A stretch of 64,000 nt of DNA from NCBI RefSeq assembly GCF_014805625.2, contig NW_024003747.1, positions 186,001 through 250,000 on the forward strand, given 5' to 3'. Under the pieces are notes generated by a model. It was not told where the DNA came from. It ran no database searches and was given only the letters and a program-made list of their open reading frames with translations. Every line of letters starts with the position of its first letter. The stretch's first letter is position 1. This document shows, piece by piece, positions 22,551 through 34,022 of the stretch. The stretch comes from Glossina fuscipes. Lineage: Eukaryota > Arthropoda > Insecta > Diptera > Glossinidae. The position numbers and the translations under genes were made by a program.

Positions 22551-23421
22551 ATGGAAGTGAACAAAGAGAAAATTCGGTACATTTTACAGATTTTCTTTGA
22601 CAAAGGCGAAAATGCAAGCCAGGCGGCTAAAATTGTGAATGGTGTTTATGGTTCCGATATTGGCACAGCCAATTATGCAATTTTGGTTTCGTAGATTCTG
22701 TTCAGGAATTTTTGATGTTAAAGATGCACCTCGCACAGGTAGGCCGGTCGTCGAAAATGTCGATAAAATCGGAGAAATGATCGAAGTTGACCGGCATGTT
22801 AGCAGTCGTAACATCGCCCAGGAGCTAAAATTCGACCATAAAACAGTTTTAAACCATTTACACAAAGCTGGATTCAAAAAGAAGCTCGATGTTTGGGTGC
22901 CACACCAATTAACAGAAAAAAACATGATGGATCGAATTTCCATCTGCGAAGCCTTGGCCAAACGTATTATTTATTATGAGTTGCTTCCATATGACCAAAC
23001 GCTAAATTCTGATCTCTACTGTCAATAACTGGACCGTTTGAAGATAGCGATTGACCAGAAACGGGCAGAATTGGCCAACAGGAGAGGTGTCGTGTTCCAC
23101 CAGGATAACGCTAGGCCACACACATCTACAGTGACTCGCCAGAAACTTCGGGAGCTTGGTTGGGAAGTTTTAATGCATCCGCCATACAGTCCGAACTTGG
23201 CACCAAGCGATTATCATCTTTTTCTTGCATTGCAAAATTTCTTTAATGATAAAAAATTGGAATCTAGGGAGGATTGTGAAAATCGACTACTAGAGTTTTT
23301 TGTAAATAGAGACCAGGACTTCTATGAGAGAGGCATTTTGAAGTTACCTTTAAAATGGCAACAAATCATACAACAAAACGGTGCATATTTGACCCAAATC
23401 GGACAATCCGAAACATGTTAA
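22551..23421 (+). pseudogene. mariner transposase, disrupted
   Basis: It starts MEVNKEKIRYILQIFFDKGE with the N-terminal helix-turn-helix. A frameshift near 22665 moves the frame to the QFWFRRFCSGIFDVKDAPRTG region and the second HTH (HVSSRNIAQELKFDHKTVLNHL). After SICEALAKR (about 22965) the sequence jumps to IIYYELLPY, so the block containing the first catalytic Asp (the TGDEKW box) is gone. A CAA-to-TAA stop at 23026-23028 precedes LDRLK. The second Asp (HQDNARPHTS) and third Asp (PSDYHLF, 34 residues apart as in DD34D) remain. The cut-and-paste enzyme cannot function. Confidence 0.9.
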
Positions 23422-23442
23422 ATAAAGTCCTGAAGTTCATAT

Positions 23443-23469
23443 AAAAATAATAGATTTCTTTTTCCCCAA
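23443..23469 (-). repeat. mariner 3' terminal inverted repeat
   Basis: Inverted match to 22371-22397, followed by CCTATATA, which supplies the TA target duplication. Confidence 0.9.
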
Positions 23470-23479
23470 CCTATATATT

Positions 23480-24445
23480 TACAAGCATCAGCGAAATAAT
23501 TATATATAATTATGTATATCTTGATTTGAATTTCAATCATCTAATTCGAGTGACAACAATTATGTAGAGATATTTATCTAATATTAATATAATAAAATTA
23601 AATTAAATCCTATCATGTAACTATTTAAATCACATAATTCGAGTGATGACTATGTAGTGATATGTACACACTAATAATATAATTTGGTGAAATTAAAACA
23701 GACAATGCAGCTGTTGAAATCGTATAATTCAGGTGATCGTTGTATTGGCGTGTCAACTTTGAGGGACGCTAAATTTTGCACGTTACACTCTCTCCTTACT
23801 TGCCGGAGGATGAAAGAGAAGGAGTAATGGATATGATATTGATTATTACTCGATATGCATGCTACGACGAATCCTTTGACCGTTACTCCATGCAAGCAGG
23901 AGTTCAAGAATTCGAGGCTGTAGTTTTGGTAGTGTTTTCTAAGGAGTCTCGTTTGCGTTAATAGTAGTAAACGGAATTTGTAGACCGTTGTCCTCAGCTA
24001 GTTGTCTATTCGGGTTGGTGGATCCTGGTGTCTCTTCCAAAGAATTGTGGTTGCTAGGCGGTAAGGATGCGTCAGATATATAAGGCCCCACACGAGCAGT
24101 GAGGTCCACTGCCCGTATTCCCCGTGCTTGATGCATTCGGTTGCGGGGACAAGTATATCTTCAAATGTGTTGTCTTGGCGCAACTGCGGATTACTGGACT
24201 AAACATATTCAGTCCGGTAAAAGGAAGGCGTTGGTGATTAGGAGAGGACATAGTCATCAGTGCGGCCTTTATGCTGTTTTCGTTTGTATTCACGATGAGT
24301 GAAAACTTATCATCACTGATGCCTTTTGAATTGAGTTTCGTGACATTTTGTCGGTCTTCGTGAGGCTTCGTTGGAATTTACCTTTAGCTTCATCGAATTT
24401 TCGGGAGTCGTTCACTGTGACCTGAAGATAGAGAATATAAATATG
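23480..24445. other. Noncoding flank of gypsy relic
   Basis: AT-rich sequence with two similar segments (AATTCGAGTGACAACAATTATGTAGAGATAT near 23542 and AATTCGAGTGATGACTATGTAGTGATAT near 23636), a short direct duplication of about 30 bases. The GC-richer part at 24000-24440 may be the 3' part or LTR of the minus-strand gypsy element, unproven. Confidence 0.35.
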
Positions 24446-24449
24446 ATTA

Positions 24450-24900
24450 GCGAAGCTCGCTATCATTGGTAGTGGGCCTTTACACTGGCGCAGCTCGCTG
24501 AGATGGGCCTTACTTCTGTCTCCAGCGTTGGTTTTAGTTAGTTGGGCATATTTGGGTGAAATAAACCTCCTAACCCTGTATGGTCCATTATACTTAGGGG
24601 CAAGTTTTTCAGCATAATGCCTAGCAGCGTTTGATAAAGCATAAGTCCTGACGAGGACGAAATCGTTTATTTTAGGCCTCCAGTGTTTTCTACGGGGATT
24701 ATAATATCGTCTCTGTTCGCTATTATGATCTTTTACGTTGTGATCATTACCAAATTAGCAAATTTGGATTTGAGCTATCGGCATTTTCTCTCTTCTTATT
24801 AGCCTGTGCTGTGGTTTCTTCCTGCAGCTCTAGATTGTATGCTCTGTGTTTACCTCTGTTGTATGTTTGGGCATATGATTGATCGGATCGGTAGCCAATC
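24450..24900 (-). pseudogene. Gypsy integrase C-terminal fragment
   Basis: The minus strand reads YYNPRRKHWRPKINDFVLVR, TYALSNAARHYAEKLAPKYN and GPYRVRRFISPKYAQLTKTN, ending with AHLSELR. This matches the conserved end of Ty3/gypsy integrase (YN-RRR--f-vGD-Vl-R----S-a---faaKLaPKy-GPy-V--f-Sp). Similarity is clear and ordered. Confidence 0.65.
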
Positions 24901-24939
24901 GACCTACATCACATGCTCAAATAGGTTATTCAACGTTTC

Positions 24940-25760
24940 GCAAGTCGTGGATTGACTAGCTGTAGTAATAACGGCTTTAAAAGCTTTTAAAAAGTTTAAT
25001 CCTGAGATTACGTCATCCGATGCATTCGACATTAATAAAAATGTAATCCTTCCCGTTTAATTACCAATTTGTGCTTGACATTGTACCGCTATTTTCACAT
25101 CAAGTGTTGGCTAAAGTAACTTTTACTTCAATGGCTAATTCCTCCAGTGGTGAACAGAACGCTTCGCTGAATTGTTGGCTAAGAAAACAGAGCTGATGGC
25201 GTCTGTGTTGCTTGCTGCAGTAGTTATTTCTTCTCTTATAGTAAGAGTAATTCTGAATGTATAATCTTTCCACCTTAATGGTGGACATGGGATGGAGGAA
25301 TTGGATATTCGCTGCCCGTCTGTTCAGTCGATTACGATTCTGCTCTCCTCTAATTCCCCTTTGACTAGCATTTATATGATAACGCCTGTCATTTCTTCTG
25401 ATATTAGTTCAAGGTTGACTGTTGACTGGAGCACATTATCCGGTATTTATAATCTCCGATGAGATGTACTTGCATCTATTGTAGGCACACATTCGAGATC
25501 GGCTGCTAGTTCCAAAAGTTCTTCAAACGAATTGAAGTCTCGTCGTGTATTATCCTACTTATAATCAGGGAAAGCATTCCGGAAAATTCATTCTAATTTT
25601 TCCTTTTCATCCATCTTAATGTATCGCACCAAATGTTGAAAGGCCCGGAGGTAGTCTTTAAAAGTTTTGTTGGTTCGTTAAGTTCGACTACGCATTTTAT
25701 CTTCCAATATCTCTAGATAACAAGGCAAGAAACGGAATTTTAGGAAATACTGAACGGTAC
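24940..25760 (-). pseudogene. Gypsy gag and protease fragment
   Basis: The minus strand from about 25750 reads FLKFRFLPCYLEILEDKMR, then KTFKDYLRAFQHLVRYIK, IFRNAFPDYK and FEELLELAADLE, a retrotransposon gag core. Lower down, MSNASDDVISGLNFLKAFKA (about 25035-24975) resembles the end of the aspartic protease. RT and RNase H are absent between this and the integrase end at 24900, so the element appears internally deleted. Confidence 0.5.
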
Positions 25761-26452
25761 CCCTCCTTTTTTATTCTTTTGAATGGTCTATTTTACAATG
25801 TAGGAATGGTACTTTTGTGCAGTAACGAACGGTATATTGGATTCTGAATGTTGAATTAGCGGTGTTTAAAATTCTACAGCGAATTTTCAATCAGATAAAC
25901 TCTTCATTTTATAAGAACACCTCTGTTTTAACAATTGATCATTTTCTTTGGGAATAATTCTTTCTGATTCTGTCTATCTTATTTCTAGAAAATATAAATT
26001 AAAAATTTTTGTCGAATAATTGGGAAAATAATTACACGTGTGCGTCTCTTCACCAGTAATTTAAAAACTCCGCTGTAAATTTCCAAACGCTTAGCTGCAA
26101 TGCCTGGGTAAGAGTCAGCCACATGTGAAAAAGGTTTCTTGTAAATTTTATAATTATTTTCGTAAGTATGAGTACACCAAAGATTTTTAAAATGTTGGCT
26201 GAGACGTTCAGCAGAAGTTCGTTTCAAAACTCTGTAGAGTTAAGGATATTTTTCTGCTTGTTAATTTGTGAGTCTGCTCACAGGCGCCAGGGTGCACGTT
26301 ACAAGAATATTTATTATGCAGGGTATCGCCTTTTTCGTACTGCCCACTTTGCAGATTAAAACTCCTGCACGTTTTACTGTATCTTGGCTTTTATTATTAT
26401 AAATTTAATAAACAATTTGCTGGTCCTCGATATGTCTGCGTAGGCGTTAGCT
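25761..26452. other. Unclassified
   Basis: An 80-codon minus-strand frame (25985-26227, KNLWCTHTYENNYKIYKKPF) is protein-like but unrecognised. The remainder is AT-rich noncoding. Confidence 0.3.
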
Positions 26453-26455
26453 TTC

Positions 26456-26488
<33 letters not shown>

Positions 26489-26489
26489 T
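26453..26489. repeat. (CT)n microsatellite
   Basis: Some 18 CT dinucleotides with one interruption. Confidence 0.9.
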
Positions 26490-26699
26490 AAATAACTAAG
26501 CTTTTAATTTTAGCATTTAATTGTCACGAATCGTGAAATTATTATTCGTAATATAACATCATTATTTGGTATTACATTGAATTGGTTATACCTTTATTCC
26601 GTTCATATAATTTCTATTTGAACATACCTTCAGTAATACTGTAAGGGCTTGTGAATTGATTTACTCAAGACTTCCATGATATCTTTGGTGACGGAAAGC

Positions 26700-27245
26700 T
26701 AGTATATAAGTCCTTGCGTTTCTTGATTACTAGTTGGTCCCCAAGGGCGTTTATGAGGGCTTTCGCATGGGGAATCAGATCTTATATCTCTTATGCAAAT
26801 AAATACTTTAATTTTACAAACCCCATTGCCAGTTGCCATTTCAGATTCGACGGTGTGATCAGACTGAACGCAGCCCTACTGACCTCCAGCGCCACCTTGT
26901 TTAAATTCGATCTCAATCGGGAAATAGCAGCGGCAAATACCTTCGATTTTCCTGGCTTACATATGAACTTGCAATTATATTCCTCAATTCTAATTTAGCA
27001 AGTAGTTAATATGGTATTATGATTCTTGTCGCCAAATGGAAATGTTAAGGGTCAATAGAAAATATTCTTATCTTCTTATCCTCATACAAATTTGACCTCA
27101 AATAGTGTAGGGCCCAAACAATGGCGAACATTTTCTGGCGTAGTTTTCCGCCATTTTGTTCAAAAAACGTGAGATAAAGGCGATAGGTTCTTCTGCTCCG
27201 AACAATACTGGGCCAACACAGTTCCTGTTGCATACATTACAAAGA
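26700..27245 (-). pseudogene. Gypsy RNase H fragment
   Basis: The minus strand from 27245 gives KLRQKMFAIVWALHYLRSNL and YEDKKIRIFSID (RNase H: EKE-LAIVWAL---R-YL-G-ki-i-TDH). About 50 bases later follow RIEEYNCKFICKPGKSKV and AAAISRLRSNLN (I-EYN--i-YKPGK-N-vADALSR). The catalytic TDH is changed to SID. One or two frameshifts separate the halves. Confidence 0.6.
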
Positions 27246-27249
27246 TGGT

Positions 27250-28205
27250 TATCAATGTCTTAACAAAAACAATCATGTCATCGCTATAAACTGTCAGATA
27301 TGTTTATCTCGCAATGTTTTCGTATTAAACTACTAAACTTTACATCTGACGATTTGTAACGCAAATTGTAACTGCATATCCTTTGTTTGACTTGACTTTT
27401 ATTGTTTTTCAAGACCAACGTTGGGCTCACATTTATAGTTTGCAGCTTTCAGAAATGCCCGTAATCCAATGTTAAGTGATGTCACGTAGGACGCTACTTT
27501 TTATGTCTATGTATTCAATCTAAGCGCAGTTGTTACTTTGAAAGGGTTATGTGCTGTAAAGGGTGGGTGCTCGTGTCATTGATGAGCTAGTTAGTTGGGG
27601 AGAAATGAGAATTTCAAGTTTTTATCTCGGTTACAACCAAAGAAGTACACGCTCTTTAATTATAATAAATTTCTAATTAGTAATTTCTTAATAATTGTAT
27701 ATAAAAAATTACATAAAAAAACTTGTTAAAAGATACTAAGGAAAAAAAAACCTGGCGTATTGACGTCATAGTACCGATGCATATATGCAGCTGCTGATAA
27801 CTACGCTGATTATGAAATTGATGATGACCTAATTTCTTAATAGCAACTTCGCATTTTATGCTATAAGACACACACACAACTATATCAAAATACGGGAAGA
27901 AAAATGCTACTGTTTTGGCAATAAATGGAATAATTTTATTCCATTCATGATAATTTAGCGAAAAAATAGTTTATCTTTTCCTGAAATCATGTATTAATTC
28001 CTTCTCTCTCTCTTGTTCTCCCTGTCAACATCTTCTTTTTTTTTTCAGGCATACCAATATTTTAGGCCCGACAATTTTGTTCTTCCTAGGGATTTTTCAT
28101 CGGTGAACCCTATATTGTACAATGCTACAGAGATAATAATAAGATAAGATAATATAATAATAAGCCTATAATTTTTACGTGAATTAAGTGTAAATGTATA
28201 AAAAC
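27250..28205. other. No supported gene
   Basis: AT-rich noncoding DNA. Nothing recognised on either strand. Confidence 0.4.
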
Positions 28206-28213
28206 TAAATCAA

Positions 28214-29090
28214 AATGGCTACAACAAAAGAGAATAGTGCACAATTATTAACTTTTTATAAAATGCATTAAATGAAATTTTTTCCAACAAAAGAGAAGTG
28301 GAATATTTGAAAAGATGGGCTGGCCATTTATTTTTGATATAAATTGCCAAAAAAGCCGTTCTACTTAAATCGATTGGAACTGCTGCTTATCCTACATTAC
28401 ACTAATCGTCCTGTTCGCAATTCCCAGTAAGCAAAACATGCAAGGAATTATTTGAAATTCTAAGTATCTGTCATGCTACACCTGCATTTATTTATCGAAG
28501 AAGAAAAAACTTCCATAATACGACAAAAGATGTTTAAGAAAAAGTTGCTGAATGGCTCGCCAGAGTAAAAAAGATAGCACTCTCTTATAAATATGGCGAA
28601 CACTTAGTGGCATTCGTCGAAGACAGATTCATAATACCCGAAAAGATTTTCATCAAGCCGTGTGAAGAGAACGATGCACTTGCTCTTCATCATAAAATTA
28701 AAAAAGCATTGAGAATCGAAATGAAGATTTCATCTAATGATAATAGCGATGACAATCATGCGAATTGGATTAATCAATCGAGCCTTAATAAATATCCTAG
28801 GAACAAGAAGAAAAACGACAATGAAAAGAAACCAAACTTGGAACATAAGTTATACAAACACTGCGGTTATAAAGGCCACGATGAAAAAAATTACAAATTC
28901 AAGAGCACTACAACCCATGTATTCGGCAAAATAGACCACATTGCATCAATTTATTGTTCAAAATAAATCTCACGGTGGTTTATGCAGGTTGCCAGTAAAA
29001 CTTGACAGTGTTGGTCGTGTTGATTGGCCGCTCAGAGCTCTGTATTTTGAATTACGTCAAGTAGGGACTTATAATATTACCGAAATTACC
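28214..29090 (+). pseudogene. Gypsy-type gag with broken zinc knuckles
   Basis: The 28214 ATG opens MATTKENSAQLLTFYKMH, which soon stops. Shifted frames then give LLKSIGTAAYPTLH, SKTCKELFEILSICHATPAF and VAEWLARVKKIALSYKYGEH, followed by VAFVEDRFIIPEKIF and a basic tail. The order fits a Ty3/gypsy capsid. Two zinc knuckles (KHCGYKGHDEKNYKF, then HVFGKIDHIASIYC) have lost several of their Cys residues. Four or more stops make it non-functional. Confidence 0.6.
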
Positions 29091-29182
29091 TAACTCATAA
29101 TTTAGTGATCAATTAGGCCCTTCTAAAAGCACCAGAGTTACATTAAACGTTGATAAAAATGCCAAACCAATTTTCTTCAAGC

Positions 29183-31460
29183 CTAGACTATTAACAGTCG
29201 GTTGAAAAACAAAAAAAAAAAATATAAGGTAAATGACTTAATTGAGTTAGTTGTTGTTAGATTGTAAGAACAAAAGAATATGTCCAAGATGTTGTATTTC
29301 TCGTTCACAAACACACATAAGACATGAAAAGGATTGTACAGAAAATAATTAGTACGAAAGAATACTAGATGCAAACCAGCGTGCAGCTTAAAGACCCGTG
29401 AAGGAACATTGGAAAAAACGTGATCCAGCGATATCGGGGCGAAAACAACATCCTTCAATAAGTTAACCACACATAACATGCCCAACATTTCCCTCCTTTT
29501 CTGAAATGACCGTATATTAATGAGCTTGAACCTATTCTCATTTGGAGGTACTGACAGACTCCAAGGCAAGCTGCGCAACGCAAACTGTAGGTATTAACAC
29601 TGGACCGACTCAATAAGTTACAGATAGTATCCGCATCCTTGGTATCCACACCACAACTGAGTATTCTAGCATTGGCGTAATCAAGCACGTATACAAGTTT
29701 TTCACAATATACGGATCACTAAATCTTTTAGAGTATATTTTAATGCAGCCCACAAAAGATTTAGCTTTGTTAACAGAAGTTTAAATATGAACGTTATACT
29801 TAAAGCATGATATAGATCCAGAACGTCATTATTCGTAAGCATGCGAGGCAGGCAACAAGCTACGACGATGATAATTTCTTATATTTCTTTATATTCAACG
29901 CCATGCCGTTAATTTCGGACCAGTTAACCAAGTTATTCAAGCCACCCTGAAGAAAATGCATATCAGTTAGCGAATCAAACGAATGATAAAGCTTTACATC
30001 ATCTGCAAACAGGAGAACCTTTACAAATTGAGAGTAAAGAATACGCCCAGGATGGCTTCTTTAAGGAACACGAGATAACACAGGAATTGGGCGACAGCGA
30101 CAAGAATTAAAGAGCACCGTTTGAGAACGACCCCTACGGTACTCATGAAACCATTAGCAAAGCCGAGGCATTTTAACTTAAAGGTCAACATGGATTCACC
30201 TTGTCAAATGCTCTGTAAAATCAGTGTAAATTACGGCAGTTTGCTTGAACTCCTCGAACACTATGAATGAATCACCAGTAAGTACCAACAAGTTAATAGT
30301 CGTAGATTATTCTTTCGTAAAACCATGTTGCCATCGACGCAATCACCGATATAACTTGTTTAGTAACTGAAGCTTTAAACAGCTTTGGTAATGCACTAAG
30401 CTTGCCAATTGCGCTGTAATTCTCCAGCATTGAATATATTCATTACTGACACATAGAGTAAATCACCACATCGTTGGAGTACGCAGGACGTAATACTAAC
30501 CGGTGCTGGAAGCCAAGATCCTGTCCCCTCTTAGGACACCCACCACCGTTCGTTTCATATTTATAAATTTATTCTCATAGGGTCCGTAACCACATGAACG
30601 CCTTATATAATTAGCGTGGCAACGTGTGAATGTTTCGGGCAATCTATTTCTTCCTTTCCGAAATGATCCCACTTGCTTGTTAAACCAGATCGGACACTTT
30701 ACAGTTCGCGGACTACATACAATCGGAACAGCCTGGGAAATCGCATGGAAAAGAGTCTAACAAATAAAAGATATCATCAAGCCTACAAATAATTTCAGAT
30801 ACTACTCCTCTCAGTTCATCAAAATTCCATTTAATCATACCAACAACGTAGGATGATAGTCATCCCTCAATAAAACGAACGGATTTTTCCGCGACATACA
30901 ACTATTTGTATCGTTTAAGAACACTAAGTCACGGAGTCGCACCTTCGCACTATAAATGCAGTTACATCGCATAAGGGCAAGTTCATGGATTTTATCAGCA
31001 AAGTCAATATACGCTAACGGCGCCTATAACCGAGGTCCTCATTAAAAGACCATGTAACGTCAGGCAAAGGGAAATCACGTAGTGCTAACCTTGAATCCAT
31101 AGGCTTCATGAGAATAATGAACTTATCTATTAAAGACAGGTGACGCATATGAGTTATGGCATCTGAGGCAGAACATAGGAGAACGTGATGTACAAGTAAT
31201 ATCACTGTAATTTGATTTTTATAGCAACAAACTCCTCCACAATGGCAACCGCAAAAAAATGCGAAAAAGTAGACGGCACATTCCTCACTGCAGTAAGCAC
31301 TCGACTGCCAGCTTGATGAACCCTGTCATATGGGACCAGTTGATAGTCCAATGAAAAACTTTCGGAATCTTTTATCGTTTGCTTCAGCCAAGTTTCAATA
31401 AATGTTACAACATGGTAGTTGTGCCCAGTCAAGTTTAACAAAGTTTCCTTCAATTTTGTG
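29183..31460 (-). mobile_element. CR1-like LINE, second long copy, heavily decayed
   Basis: Minus-strand order: endonuclease N-terminus (HNYHVVTFIETWLKQTIKDS, LVPYDRVHQAGSRVLTAVRN, 31453-31202), LRDFPLPDVTW (31090-31060, from a GDFN box), RT pieces, then about 30040-29890 with a GSFSNGAL-like relic of the GVPQGS-LGP box and LTDMHFLQGGLNNLVNWSEI. The C-terminus is at 29578-29183 (RREMLGMLCVVNLL, FSNVPSRVFKLH), parallel to 14693-15202. The coding region is broken throughout. An A-run at 29208-29222 (as T on the minus strand) is near its 3' end. Confidence 0.65.
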
Positions 31461-31839
31461 TGAATATCACGGACGTTTTGTTAAGGTGCAAGAAAATTAG
31501 TATTCAGTTTTTTGACTCAAAAGTGGGAGATTCTCCCCGCTCTAGTTGAACACGAGCACTTACCTTCCTTCTATGAATATACTCTTTGACAAAGGCGTTT
31601 TGGCCAGAATTGCTTGTCAACCAAACGATCAAAGCAAAAGCGTGGAAGAAGAATTTTGAATAATGAAATTTCCCCATGTTGAGCCATTTTACATTTGAAG
31701 ATGCTTATACAAGATAAATCCACCACAGGAATACCCCGCAGCATATGCTTCTTAATCATTTCAGGTGTTGTTGTGGAAGCAAAGAACGAAACGGCGATCG
31801 CTTTGCGGACAATTTTGCTGGAATAACCAATGCCAAGAA
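31461..31839. other. No supported gene
   Basis: No motif found; flank between the CR1-like 5' end and a gypsy pol piece. Confidence 0.3.
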
Positions 31840-32060
31840 GCTTTTCATAAAATCAAAACAGACTTCAATCAATTGTTTCATCATAACCCGGAATTGCTAA
31901 GAGTGTTATAAACTGATGCAACAAACAATGCAGTAGAAGGACTTTTTTCTCATCGATACGCTTGACATCTATAGCGTTAAATAAAGCTGAAAAAAATTAT
32001 AGTGCTCTCGAAAAAGAAGCATTAGCAATTGTCTTTTCTGTTGCAAAATTAAAACAGAGC
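31840..32060 (+). pseudogene. Gypsy pol fragment (RT/RNase H junction)
   Basis: The plus strand reads CQEAFHKIKTDFNQLFHHNP, TDATNNAVEGLFSH, then (962 codon frame from 31962) MTSIALNKAEKNYSALEKEA and LAIVFSVAKLKQ. This matches the start of gypsy RNase H (F--lK--L, l-tDAs--g-gavLsq, E-NYsa-EkE-LAivfa--k). Stops separate the parts. Confidence 0.6.
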
Positions 32061-33635
32061 CAATCGGCAACTCTGTTCAAGCGCTGTGGTCATATTTTTC
32101 TTTTTGTGAAAAAAATTTTGCAATTTAATTTCTTTATTGCGTTATACATTTTTAAAAGTTCTCAAACTTATTATAATCTATTGAACTTTCTGTGTGTTTA
32201 TTGCGAGAAGTTGTCATGAGACTCGTTACTTTCATTGCCGGCTGAGTATTTGTCTTTTTCTGACAAAGAAATAAAAATAAAATAAAAAGAAAAGTCCCGT
32301 CGGTTGTCTGCCGTCTGTCTGTCCACTGTAAGTCAGTCGGTCGTCGTCTGGCGTCGGCCCTACATATGCACACCCCCTTTCTCCTTTCAGCTACAGCGGT
32401 GGCAGCTGTAGCGCTTAACTACTCATCGGGGAAACAAAACAACAGGAGAATAAATAACTAAAGTAACTTACAATGCAATCCTCTCGCGATGTCGTGGCTG
32501 TCTCCTTCGGCGGCTCCTGTCCACGGCAAGGAAGTAGGAAGTTCGTCTTACGTCGTCGGCACAATCACAACACAGCTGGGATGTAGGTGCATGTGGGTGC
32601 ACGTAGTTCATAATCTACTGGAAAAGTATTCTTCTTCCTCTTAACACATCTTGATTGAGGCAAACACATTGTTCCTTGTTTTTTTTCGACCATTTATTAA
32701 ACGCACGAATAAAAGATAAAATGTAATAATAGTTCAGGTGCACATCAGTGCTACAATCAAGGCATTTAGGTAGACATTTTTTTGTTTCACAATCATTTGT
32801 TTATACATGTCAGATTCGCTTATGGAATTAAGCAGAATTCTAAATTTTTCATAACTTATTGGAGTGTATTTTTTTTCTTTACAATTTATTAGATGCGCTT
32901 GGCTATTTCTTTTTATTATAAAACATTGTTCTGCTAAAACTTTCCACAATACTTCATTAATACTTTGCAACCATTTGTTTATGAAGGTCACCTTTAACCA
33001 ATAACCTTCTACGTTATTGACTTGATAAGAAAACCTTTTGCTTCTTGTTCGACAAAAAAACGTATTCAAAGAACGGTGCAGCCATTCCCTTGACTTGATT
33101 CTCTTATGCTTCTTCTAATTGTTCCACCTTTTTTTCCTTTTCTTTAATAAAAAAACGGTTTAGACTTCATTTTTGTGGTTTAGCTTTTGCTAATTTTAAC
33201 TAAAGACACATTGACGTCATTCACGTCGCTTTTGTCGCTTTACTTTGAGGTTCTAATTAACATTTATCCTTCTTTTGAGGTGTTGATTAAAATTTATTCT
33301 TTTTTTTCTGAATTTCGATATTTCCCGAGTTAATTTATTTCAAACTTCAATTGCACAAAATTTTCTTTCGCGTATTTTTCTATTTATTTATTTCAATATT
33401 CACAGTCAGCTAATGCTAGTCCTTTTTATTACCCTTGAGGGATAGTCTTCACAATTATTTTTTTATTTATCCGTTTTATATTGAGCTCGAAAGCCCGTCC
33501 GAACTTCACCAGATGCCAAACAGTTCTCTTCGCTATCTTGAAATTGAAAAGCAGACAGACTTCTCATTCTTACTCAATTTCCCTCTTCTTCTTCCTGTTG
33601 CTCTCTCTATAACGGCTTGCCGCTACTCTCACAAG
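32061..33635. other. Mostly featureless; one unrecognised frame
   Basis: A 111-codon minus frame at 32734-33069 (MNTFFCRTRSKRFSYQVNNV...) has no recognised motif and sits in T-rich DNA. Short GC-richer runs at 32295-32360 contain repeated GTCTGTC/GTCGGTCGTC words. The right part (33420-33635) may already belong to the LINE 5' region. Confidence 0.3.
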
Positions 33636-33651
33636 AGGAAGCATAGATCCC

Positions 33652-33795
33652 GCAAAATCATACGATTTTGCCTATGCTTGCAAAAGCAAAAGGAAAAAAA
33701 AGGAGTACCGCAAAATCATACGATTTTGCCTGTACTTGTAAACAAGGAAATCAGAGAAGAGTAAAATAAACGGTACCACAAAATCGCATGATTTG
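33652..33795 (+). repeat. Three tandem palindromic motifs ahead of LINE ORF1
   Basis: GCAAAATC-ATAC-GATTTTGC (8-bp perfect arms, 4-base loop) occurs at 33652-33671 and again at 33710-33729. A degenerate copy (CAAAATCGCATGATTTG) lies at 33779-33795, with spacings of 58 and 69. It lies 230-370 bases ahead of the ORF1 ATG and is probably part of the internal promoter or 5' UTR of the LINE. Confidence 0.65.
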
Positions 33796-34022
33796 TCTAA
33801 CGGCATGCCGTTATTCCGCTCCTTGCGGTTGACACAGACCGACAGACACCCTACCCAAGGTTTGTTCGCGGCCGTTCATCGCGGATATCGTACGTGTTTT
33901 CCTTTAAATACATTAAAAAAAAAAATTTAAAAACATCTGACTTTTTATTCAGTAGTTTCCCAAACCTTTTGAAGTGAGTGATTATTTCACAAATAATAAG
34001 CAATAGACAACAATAAGGCATA

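Larger units (their letters stand above)
22366..23473 (+). mobile_element. mariner transposon, mellifera type, internally deleted
   Basis: The terminal inverted repeats start TTGGGGAAAAAGAAATC at 22371-22397 and recur inverted at 23443-23469, with one mismatch in 27. TA dinucleotides flank the ends, consistent with mariner's TA target. The element is about 1.1 kb instead of about 1.3 kb because roughly 200 bp of the central transposase gene is missing. The intact ends mean it could in principle be moved by transposase supplied in trans. The transposase protein matches the mellifera subfamily as I remember it. Confidence 0.9.

Noticed and set aside
22080..22694. 204-codon open frame crossing the mariner left end
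   Set aside because: Composed of A-rich flank plus the transposon 5' UTR; only the last part is transposase, in the shifted frame.
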